Source of the DNA: an uncultured Clostridia bacterium
Lineage (GTDB): Bacteria > Bacillota > Clostridia > TANB77 > CAG-508
Direction of reading: 5' to 3'
Assembly: GCA_934122125.1 (NCBI GenBank)
Contig: CAKOVW010000011.1
Location: 1-30,576, forward strand
Length of the DNA: 30,576 nt
In this document: positions 8,501 to 14,083 of the stretch, piece by piece
Numbering within the stretch: the stretch's first letter is position 1
Layout: each line of letters starts with the position of its first letter
Program-made: the position numbers and the translations under genes
The notes under the pieces: generated by a model
The model's database searches: none
Told to the model about the DNA's origin: nothing
Seen by the model: the letters and a program-made list of their open reading frames with translations, nothing else

Positions 8501-9304
8501 TGGTACTGTGTCTGCTGAAGCACTTGAAATATTATATGTAAAATCTGATTTTTGTGGAGTTTTTACTAAGTAATCAAATAGTGCTTTACAAGCAACTTGT
8601 CTGTCCCAGCCATCTGAAGAATCACTTAATGGTCTATAATTTCCATCTGTGTTTTTAACTGTGTTAATATAAAATTCAAATGTATCTACATGGTATCCAT
8701 CACCATTTTGGTTAGTATAATACCATACTGCTAATTGTTGTGTTGCATCTATGTCATCATCTGTTAATTGGCTTAATTCATAGTCTGTAGTAACATCTGG
8801 ATTTCCTACTTCTAATGCATAAGCTAATGCAGCATTTAATAGATTTTCTCTATCTTTTGCTGCAGCTTGTTTTACACTTGTAGAGTCTGTTTGTTTTGGA
8901 GCTACATAGCAATTATCCAAAATCCATAATAATGCTTTATATTCTTTACTATTTACATTAGGTAAATTATTTTTATAAATTGTTGGAATATTATTTGGGT
9001 CTTTTAAATTAAAATATGCTGTGTAATGAGTTTGTTGTGGTGCTGCTGACATATAATCACTTGATCCAAATCCTGGTCCACCTTTTAAGCAATATATAGT
9101 GTCATCCATATTTCCACCAGTTTCGTATATTTTCCATACATTTTTTCTTGTACTTCCCAACTGATAGCCATAGCCAGAATTTCTTAACATTGTTATATTA
9201 AGATATTTGCTTCCTATTGTTGCTTTTACTGTTGTAAATGAAGCCATTAAAACAATTGTTAATAATAAAAGTGCTACAAATACTATTCCTTTTCTTAATT
9301 TCAT
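5555..9304 (-). CDS. Thioester-domain surface adhesin with four stalk repeats
   Basis: This 1249-residue protein has a signal peptide (residues 1 to about 28). The next 220 residues resemble a Gram-positive thioester domain: Cys72 in IYCLKGG and Gln190 in TQQLAVW are placed like the Cys and Gln that form the internal thioester used to bond covalently to host surfaces. Four stalk units start near residues 406 (FDLALRKFI), 609 (FDLSLRKFI), 842 (FDLALRKFI) and 1046 (FDLALKKWV). The first three share IRVYNEG- and DYLPEGL-like phrases, a NIAEI-type strand and DRDS..DDDDFE-type linkers, as in DUF11 or pilin-like repeats. The invariant Lys and Asn could form intramolecular isopeptide bonds (inference). 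The C-terminus has STATGD, a hydrophobic segment (about 1221-1243) and KKFVI, which resembles a sorting signal without LPxTG. Confidence 0.8.
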   Translation of the reverse strand: MKLRKGIVFVALLLLTIVLMASFTTVKATIGSKYLNITMLRNSGYGYQLGSTRKNVWKIYETGGNMDDTIYCLKGGPGFGSSDYMSAAPQQTHYTAYFNLKDPNNIPTIYKNNLPNVNSKEYKALLWILDNCYVAPKQTDSTSVKQAAAKDRENLLNAALAYALEVGNPDVTTDYELSQLTDDDIDATQQLAVWYYTNQNGDGYHVDTFEFYINTVKNTDGNYRPLSDSSDGWDRQVACKALFDYLVKTPQKSDFTYNISSASADTVPVEFVNTQDVASEKVNGRYIVGPYKLSQLRDIGYSLDMEITDKDGNSITDVILLDKNKTQITNIITPKELIGENFYISIPANSNIAGLKVRISGSYSSAEATYWSVENPGSVDQPVVQIEKVPHDIDSSITINFNETPNFDLALRKFIISINGTAPIESREPVISNTTLGALKNGTITTAEKVHPKNALTVKTGDKVIYKIRVYNEGNIDGYATEVTDYLPEGLKFIPASESTTNSAYGWTNPSGDGKTIKTSYLSDKLINAFDGTTLNYKDLEIECEVIATAGTENKTLKNIAEITAHKDKDGNTTVIDRDSQPDNVRINDYGNTSQQDDDDFEDLTLLGQYFDLSLRKFIAEVQSGTKTKTYNREPKVDITPLKNETDTTAIYEHSKEPVSVSNGDIVTYTIRVYNEGITDGYVTEITDYLPEQLEFIIDDEINAKYGWTVSTDGRKVTTNITSPTTTSSASRDQIYANRTNTTDKVLLKAFDGTTLDYIDVQIRCKVKENINLYEKITNIAEITGFTDKNGNIVTDRDSQKSNVILPTDETLPQYKDTEIERGDKYIKGQQDDDDFEKLILKRFDLALRKFITGVNDKEITDRAPVFKKVSENEYKYEHTKEPVEVANGNIVIYTLRIFNEGNVAGYAEEVKDNLPEGLEFLPENTINTAFKWKMYKEDGTETTDVKEAKYIKTNYLSKANETVENSKLIKAFNPETMTMPDYKDLKIAFKVTEPNTSDRIIINTAEIADDADENGDEVDDIDSTPDNNVPEEDDQDIEKIKVKYFDLALKKWVTESIVTFNGKTTVNKTGHTGDENPEPPAKVEIRQDRINKTTVKFKFNIKVTNEGEIEGYVKELIDYIPDGLKFVAEDNPKWRLTDDGKVLTDQLKDVLIKPGESQTVEIILTWINGKNNMGLKTNWAEIYEDYNEYDSPDIDSTPGNNTKGEDDIDEAPVILSTATGDIPTYVTLALASVSILAAGVILIKKFVI

Positions 9305-9342
9305 TATAATTACCTTCCTTTTTTATATTTATACTTAATTAT

Positions 9343-9371
9343 ATTTTAATAGTGAATTTTAAGTATGTCAA
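9343..9371 (-). promoter_or_regulatory. Proximal promoter of the adhesin gene
   Basis: On the minus strand TTGACA (9366-9371), a 17-base spacer and TAAAAT (9343-9348) lie 39 bases upstream of the adhesin ATG. The ribosome site is AAGGAAGG. Confidence 0.65.
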
Positions 9372-9383
9372 TAGCAGTATTTT

Positions 9384-9469
9384 CCTATGTTTCAAGTGAT
9401 TTTTTATTGACATTTTTATCACTTACGGATAGGGCATTTCTGTATGTGTGTTTTTTCTTTTGCCCCTAT
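9384..9469 (-). promoter_or_regulatory. Possible structured leader with mutually exclusive stems upstream of the adhesin
   Basis: If transcription starts at the distal promoter (about 9469), the RNA begins with ATAGGGGC (9462-9469), which can pair with GCCCTAT (9429-9435). Part of that same segment, CCTAT (9429-9433), can instead pair with ATAGG (9384-9388) as the base of a hairpin that continues with AAGTGAT/ATCACTT (9418-9424 with 9394-9400). The two structures compete. I recognise no known riboswitch class. Confidence 0.35.
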
Positions 9470-9475
9470 ATTACA

Positions 9476-9504
9476 ATTATATTACATTTTTGCAACATTT
9501 TCAA
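9476..9504 (-). promoter_or_regulatory. Distal promoter upstream of the adhesin leader
   Basis: On the minus strand TTGAAA (9499-9504), a 17-base spacer and TATAAT (9476-9481) would start transcription about 165 bases before the adhesin ATG. Confidence 0.6.
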
Positions 9505-9573
9505 GTTTTTTACAGATTTTATGCCTGTCTTGTATGATTTCCGTAAGGATTTCTTATTTTTTTATTTTTTCCT

Positions 9574-9617
9574 ACAAAAAAACAATGAAACTTAATAAAA
9601 TTTCATTGTTTTTTTAT
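9574..9617 (-). terminator. Terminator of the tRNA operon
   Basis: On the minus strand the stem AACAATGAAA/TTTCATTGTT is extended by A/T pairs and followed by a T run. It starts about five bases after the CCA end of tRNA-Cys. Confidence 0.8.
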
Positions 9618-9621
9618 TTTG

Positions 9622-9695
9622 TGGAGGCGCCTATCGGAATCGAACCGATGATCAGAGTTTTGCAGACTCGTGCCTTACCGCTTGGCTAAGGCGCC
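9622..9695 (-). tRNA. tRNA-Cys (GCA)
   Basis: The minus strand folds as a full cloverleaf of 74 nt including an encoded CCA. The acceptor stem is GGCGCCT/AGGCGCC, the anticodon loop CTGCAAA (anticodon GCA), and the T arm carries TTCGAAT. The discriminator base is U73, the hallmark identity base of tRNA-Cys. It is the second gene of a tRNA-Gly to tRNA-Cys transcript. Confidence 0.95.
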
Positions 9696-9829
9696 ATAAA
9701 TATTAAATTATAGTTACGAATAGGTTTACTTACCAGCGACTCGCTAGCGCTCCCTGCATACTGATGTTGTAACTCACTAGCGTTCGAACAACCTCAGCAG
9801 CTTGGCTAAGGCGCCATAAATATTAAATT
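9680..9829. repeat. 30-bp direct repeat duplicating the 5' end of tRNA-Cys
   Basis: A 30-bp sequence at 9680-9709 recurs exactly at 9800-9829. It covers the first 16 nt of tRNA-Cys plus 14 bp of its upstream flank. The 90 bp between the copies is much richer in G+C than its surroundings. It holds two near-repeats around CGCTAG(T/C)GAGT, and it can form an imperfect hairpin from 9754 to 9800 (CTGC, TGA and GTTGT pairing in order). The second copy is a tRNA fragment without the rest of the cloverleaf. Confidence 0.8.
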
Positions 9830-9849
9830 TTTCTTATACAATAAAAAAA

Positions 9850-9925
9850 TGGAGCGGGAAACGGGGCTCAAACCCGCGACCTCTGCCTTGGCAAGGCAGC
9901 GCTCTATCAACTGAGCTATTCCCGC
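9850..9925 (-). tRNA. tRNA-Gly (GCC)
   Basis: The minus strand gives a 76-nt cloverleaf with encoded CCA: acceptor GCGGGAA/TTCCCGC, discriminator U, D arm GCTC/GAGC, anticodon loop TTGCCAA (anticodon GCC), and T arm with GTTTGAGC. It is the first gene of the tRNA transcript. A leader hairpin (GCTTT/AAAGC core, about 9926-9947) sits between promoter and gene. Confidence 0.95.
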
Positions 9926-9949
9926 ATATGCTTTTTTCAAAGCATATTT

Positions 9950-9978
9950 ATAATAGCAAATTTTTATAAAAAAGTCAA
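9950..9978 (-). promoter_or_regulatory. Promoter of the tRNA-Gly/tRNA-Cys operon
   Basis: On the minus strand TTGACT (9973-9978), a 17-base spacer and TATTAT (9950-9955) lie about 25 bases before tRNA-Gly. The -35 overlaps the last codons of the carboxypeptidase gene. Confidence 0.65.
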
Positions 9979-11156
9979 GGTAGTATTAATAAAAAATCTA
10001 TAAAATAATCAAAAATTTTCTTTTTTGGTATTGATTTTGTATTATATATGTTTAATGTACCTATTATTTTATCACCTATTTGTACTTTTGCACTTCCTAT
10101 AACTTGATTTTCTTCAACTGGTGCTTCTAAATAATATAAAGAATTTATTTCTATTTTCACATTGTCTATATCTTCTTTTTTTACTGCAATTTTATTATAC
10201 TTTAGGTTTTCGATTTCTAAGTCCATATAATTTTCTTTTGCTTTATTTATATATATGCGGTTTTTGTTTAAATATTTCCAATTTTCAAATTGTTCTTTAA
10301 TATTTTTTTGAATATCTATTACTTGATAATTTTTATATGCATATTCTATTAGTTTTATGCTATCTGATGTTCTAATTTTTTTAGTATCTGCTCCTAATAC
10401 CACTGTAATAATATCTAAATTATCTCTTTTACATGCTGTTACTAAACATCTACCAGCACCATTGGTAAAACCTGTTTTAACTCCATAAACACCACTTAAA
10501 TTTCCAAGTAATTCATTTGTATTACCTATTAAATTACTTCTAGCATTTATTGTAATATTATAACTTTTAGAACTTACAATTTCTCTAAATTTAGGTATAT
10601 TTAGTGCATAATCTGCCATATATGCAAGTTCATATGCAGTAGTATAATGTTTTTCTTGATCTAATCCATGTGGAGTTACAAAATGGCTATTTACTAAACC
10701 CATTTCGTTTGCTTTTTTATTCATAAGTTCCGCAAATTGTTCTATTCCTCCGCCCACATGTTCAGCAAGAGCTACAGCCGCATCATTTCCTGATTTTAGC
10801 ATTAACCCATAGAGCAAATCATGTACTGTAATTTTATCATTTACTTTTAAGCCTAGCCTTGATCCTCCTGTACCAGCAGCTTTTTTGCTTATCGTTACAA
10901 TATCACTTAAATTAGCATTTTCTAAAACTACTATTGAGGTCATTATTTTAGTTGTACTCGCCATTGGCACTTGTTTTAAACCATTTTTTTCATATAGTAT
11001 TGTCTTTGAATTTCTATCAAATATTAATCCTACCCTTGCATTTAGTTTTAAATCATCCGTTGTTTTTGCTACGGTTTCTACTGTTTCCTTTTTGATTTCA
11101 TTTATATTTATAACTTCATTGTCATCTATATTAGCATAACAAGTATTTATTGACAA
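9975..11156 (-). CDS. D-alanyl-D-alanine carboxypeptidase (DacF/PBP5 type)
   Basis: This penicillin-binding protein trims the terminal D-Ala from peptidoglycan stem peptides outside the membrane. Numbered from the TTG at 11154-11156, it has the catalytic STTK (Ser67), SGN (residues 122-124) and KTG (227-229) motifs, then a beta-rich C-terminal domain and a hydrophobic tail that could bind the membrane. The start is odd. The reading frame continues upstream through a convincing signal peptide (KKIAYLTVIIATL, then NTCYA), back to a stop at 11232-11234. No ATG, GTG or TTG occurs in that stretch. An AAAGGAACGGAG ribosome-like site is present, and an ATA codon at 11202-11204 is one possible initiator. 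The TTG at 11156 lacks a ribosome site and would remove most of the signal peptide. Confidence 0.85.
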   Translation of the reverse strand: MSINTCYANIDDNEVININEIKKETVETVAKTTDDLKLNARVGLIFDRNSKTILYEKNGLKQVPMASTTKIMTSIVVLENANLSDIVTISKKAAGTGGSRLGLKVNDKITVHDLLYGLMLKSGNDAAVALAEHVGGGIEQFAELMNKKANEMGLVNSHFVTPHGLDQEKHYTTAYELAYMADYALNIPKFREIVSSKSYNITINARSNLIGNTNELLGNLSGVYGVKTGFTNGAGRCLVTACKRDNLDIITVVLGADTKKIRTSDSIKLIEYAYKNYQVIDIQKNIKEQFENWKYLNKNRIYINKAKENYMDLEIENLKYNKIAVKKEDIDNVKIEINSLYYLEAPVEENQVIGSAKVQIGDKIIGTLNIYNTKSIPKKKIFDYFIDFLLILP

Positions 11157-11265
11157 TGTTGCAATTATTACAGTTAAATATGCTATCTTTTTTAATGCCC
11201 TTATCTTATTGTAACTTTTTTCTCCGTTCCTTTAAATCATAGCTTTTATCTATTAATTTCATATA

Positions 11266-11308
11266 TAAAAAATCACCTTTTACATTATATTTATAAAGGT
11301 GATTTTTA
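11266..11308 (-). terminator. Terminator of the 416-residue protein gene
   Basis: A 13-bp perfect stem (AAAAATCACCTTT at 11268-11280 and its complement at 11295-11307) is followed by a T run on the minus strand, 11 bases after the stop codon. Confidence 0.85.
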
Positions 11309-11318
11309 TGAATAATTT

Positions 11319-12569
11319 TTACCTTTTTCTTCTTGCCTCTGCATCTCCCCATGGTGTTCTTTCTTCTTCATTTTCTTGTTCTTTTTCTTTTTTGCTTTCT
11401 CTTATATTATCATTTACCTTTTCTTTAGCTTGTTTTTCTGTTAATGCTTCTTCTCCAATCATATAATTAAAAATAGTTACAGCTTCTCTTTTTTGGTACC
11501 CTTCTTTTATAAATTTTTCTATTATTTCATCTGAGTGTTGCATTAGGTACATTTGATCATATTGTATATCACTTTGTGATTTATTACTTTCTTCTATAGA
11601 ACTATACGTTTGTGTTTCTTTGTCTGGTTCTGCAGCTCCTGTCCTTATAGATGTTAATTCATTTACTTTATAACTATTATACTCTCTTCCTCTAACTTCC
11701 ACATCATGCGCTAACCATTTACCATTTTTTCCTTGTCTTGCTTCCTCTATGTCTAAATATCCATATGTATCAAATTTTACGTTTATTCTAATATCTCTTA
11801 CATCTTCATCTCTTCCAGTAAGATTTTGAGTTTTCATTACCTGCTGTGGAACTTCTCTTTGCATTGGTTCACCGTCTTTTCCCATTGATATAGTTTCCTG
11901 CCTTATTGATGTATTAGATGGTTGTATATACTTTGATGGTTGTAAATTTCCATTTTCATCAACATATTCTGCTCTTACAACACCATCTTTATCTCGACTA
12001 AAAATTAATCCTCTTTCTAATTCAGGGTGGTCTTTATATAAATTACTATTATCTCTAACTACTAAGACATTATTTACTGGAATTCCTTTTTGAATTGCAA
12101 TTGCTTGTTCCTGTTCTTCTTTTGGTTGCTCTTTTTCCTCTTCCTTTTCTGTTTTTTTATCATCACTATATTGTTGTTCTAATTCTTTATGCTCTAGCAA
12201 GACATCATGTTCCTTTAGCTCTTCTGGCAATTTGAATGTAATATCATCTAGTTTTAACAATTCAAAATGTTGTTGATATTCTTGTTTTAGTTTTTCTATA
12301 TACTCAGGAGTAAATTGAATTTTTCCTTTTTCATTTACAGTAGCTATTAATTCACCATTTTTATTGTATATTTCAAAAAATTCCACTCTCTTTTTTTCAT
12401 TGACTTTTTCTAATTTGATTATAAATAAATCGTTTTCCATAAAATTTGCATTATCAAATTCAAATTCTTTATAATATGTGATATTCAAAATTTCAGTGTC
12501 TTTTTCTTCTCTTTCAGCTGCTTGTGTATAAATCTTTGATATTGATTGTTTTATTTCTTCTGGTTTCAT
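11319..12569 (-). CDS. Uncharacterised 416-residue soluble protein next to the T4SS operon
   Basis: I do not recognise a family. The protein has no signal peptide or membrane segment. Residues about 1-125 form a mixed alpha/beta region, and about 126-155 are a very acidic, Gln/Lys/Glu-rich linker. About 160-310 hold a second folded region (phrases such as VLVVRDNSNLYKD and KFDTYGYLDIEEARQGK). A C-terminal helix pair (IIEKFIKEGYQKREAVTIFNYM) looks UBA-like before a charged tail. A strong GGAGG ribosome site precedes the ATG. It has its own extended -10 promoter and terminator, so it is a separate unit directly downstream of the secretion operon. It could be a substrate, chaperone or regulator of that system, or unrelated. 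Confidence 0.7.
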   Translation of the reverse strand: MKPEEIKQSISKIYTQAAEREEKDTEILNITYYKEFEFDNANFMENDLFIIKLEKVNEKKRVEFFEIYNKNGELIATVNEKGKIQFTPEYIEKLKQEYQQHFELLKLDDITFKLPEELKEHDVLLEHKELEQQYSDDKKTEKEEEKEQPKEEQEQAIAIQKGIPVNNVLVVRDNSNLYKDHPELERGLIFSRDKDGVVRAEYVDENGNLQPSKYIQPSNTSIRQETISMGKDGEPMQREVPQQVMKTQNLTGRDEDVRDIRINVKFDTYGYLDIEEARQGKNGKWLAHDVEVRGREYNSYKVNELTSIRTGAAEPDKETQTYSSIEESNKSQSDIQYDQMYLMQHSDEIIEKFIKEGYQKREAVTIFNYMIGEEALTEKQAKEKVNDNIRESKKEKEQENEEERTPWGDAEARRKR

Positions 12570-12598
12570 ATTATCCTCCTCAGTTTGAAATTTATATT

Positions 12599-12609
12599 AT
12601 TATATCACA
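12599..12609 (-). promoter_or_regulatory. Extended -10 promoter of the 416-residue protein gene
   Basis: On the minus strand TG-A-TATAAT (TATAAT at 12599-12604) lies 29 bases before the ATG. No good -35 box is seen, which fits an extended -10 promoter. Confidence 0.5.
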
Positions 12610-12645
12610 TAATAGAAATTTAAACTATACTAAATTCTATGCAAC

Positions 12646-12682
12646 AAAAAACTTGTGAAAAATAAATTTTCACAAGTTTTTA
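12646..12682 (-). terminator. Terminator of the T4SS operon
   Basis: A 15-bp stem (12647-12661 with 12667-12681; AAAAACTTGTGAAAA and complement) starts three bases after the stop codon of the last operon gene. Confidence 0.85.
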
Positions 12683-12684
12683 TA

Positions 12685-14031
12685 CTATACTTCAAATGAC
12701 ATTACAAAATCTGTACCTTCTTTCAATTGCATTACAAATGTCTTTTTAATTGTATTGTTATTTTTTCCTGAGCTATCTTTAATTGTTATGTCGTACATGT
12801 ATGTGTTTCCTTGTACCTTACCATTGCTTGAGCTTACAGAATTCAATTCAAATGTGTTAGCTTTCATATACTTTTCAAAGTCAGTTAGTGTTTTGAAGTT
12901 GTTAGCTTTAAAAGTTTGGTCTAATTTATTATATACATAACCATAATCTTTATTGTTTATCGCTTCAAAGCATTTTTGAATATTTAGTAATACTTTTTCT
13001 TCATCTTTTGATGATGCATACCTTTCAGTAAACTCTGGTAAATCTACTGTATAAGTATCTAAAATTACATTATATTGCATTACTGATTTTTCTCTGAATA
13101 TATAGTAGTTATTATTTTGGTCTATACATATATATTGTGTATAATCTGTTGTTTTTGTTTTTTGATATTTACTTAATTTCATAGTTGCAAATTTATATAA
13201 ATTATTTTTTATATAATTTTCAAATTCTTGCTGTGATTTAAACTTTTTAGATGAATATTCTGAGTTTAATAATTTATATGCTCTTGATTTATTATATAGT
13301 AAATTTTTTGCATAGTTATTAAATGCTTCAGTTATATATGCTTCATCATTAATTACTTTATATTGATATGTGTTGTCTATATCATTTTTTATATTTTCTC
13401 CTACTGAAATTTGTATATTATCACCTATCTTTATATTAGAATATTTTGCCTTTATATAATCTTGTAAATACACCTTAAATGTTTTATTTTGCATATCTGT
13501 TTTAACAATCATTGAAAATTGTTGACTTTCAGCTGTGTTAGTATCTAATAGAGTTCCATAAGCAAAATATACATATATATTTTCAGTTTGTTCGCTAACA
13601 TACATACTATCTATTTCTACGTTTACTTGATTTACTTTTTTCAATTTATTTAGTAAATTTTCTTTTGTAATATTAGCATATTCTATATATTCTTCATCTA
13701 ACATGTTATATATTGCAGTAACATTATTGCTCTGTTCTCTTTTTATGCTTTCAAGTGCTTCTCCTTCTAGCATCAAGTTACTATTTGTAGTATTAAATAT
13801 ATTAGCATAAATATTGTAGAATTTTTCAATACATGTTTTTACAGTATAAAAATTGTTTCTTATTGTTACTGTTTGTAATTCCTTTGTAAGATTATATGTT
13901 TCCCCATCTGATGAAATTTCATTTGGCACAGAACCTGAATTATTATTTATATTTATTACAAGTAATATAGTTGTAATTAATATTGCAATTACAATGCAAA
14001 CAATAATTATTAACATTTTTATATTTTTCAT
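12685..14031 (-). CDS. Bitopic membrane protein with NTF2-like domains (VirB8/TcpC-like), last gene of the T4SS operon
   Basis: This 448-residue protein has one N-terminal transmembrane segment (residues about 5-27) and a large exterior. Two parts look like NTF2-type repeats: about residues 235-275 (KLLNSEYSSKKFKSQQEFENYI) and 350-448 (AINNKDYGYVYNKLDQTFK, then FKTLTDFEKYM). Gram-positive VirB8 counterparts such as TcpC have the same plan, an anchor followed by tandem NTF2-like domains that build the channel scaffold. Sequence identity to a named VirB8 is not visible to me, so the role rests on topology, fold guess and position. It lies 52 bases after the hydrolase gene with no terminator between them. 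Confidence 0.6.
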   Translation of the reverse strand: MKNIKMLIIIVCIVIAILITTILLVININNNSGSVPNEISSDGETYNLTKELQTVTIRNNFYTVKTCIEKFYNIYANIFNTTNSNLMLEGEALESIKREQSNNVTAIYNMLDEEYIEYANITKENLLNKLKKVNQVNVEIDSMYVSEQTENIYVYFAYGTLLDTNTAESQQFSMIVKTDMQNKTFKVYLQDYIKAKYSNIKIGDNIQISVGENIKNDIDNTYQYKVINDEAYITEAFNNYAKNLLYNKSRAYKLLNSEYSSKKFKSQQEFENYIKNNLYKFATMKLSKYQKTKTTDYTQYICIDQNNNYYIFREKSVMQYNVILDTYTVDLPEFTERYASSKDEEKVLLNIQKCFEAINNKDYGYVYNKLDQTFKANNFKTLTDFEKYMKANTFELNSVSSSNGKVQGNTYMYDITIKDSSGKNNNTIKKTFVMQLKEGTDFVMSFEV

Positions 14032-14083
14032 AATTTTTGGTTGTATAATGAATTTATATCCTTATACAAAACTCCTTTCTATT

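Noticed and set aside
9384..9469. Cyclic di-GMP riboswitch in front of the adhesin
   Set aside because: It was tempting because of the nearby GGDEF gene, but the conserved GEMM-I and GEMM-II core motifs are not present.
9365..9689. Two overlapping plus-strand frames running into tRNA-Cys
   Set aside because: They cross promoters, a terminator and a tRNA gene, and have no ribosome binding sites.
9680..9829. attL/attR pair of an integrated element
   Set aside because: Element integrases usually use the 3' end of a tRNA gene. This repeat covers the 5' end and upstream flank, and only about 90 bp lie between the copies.
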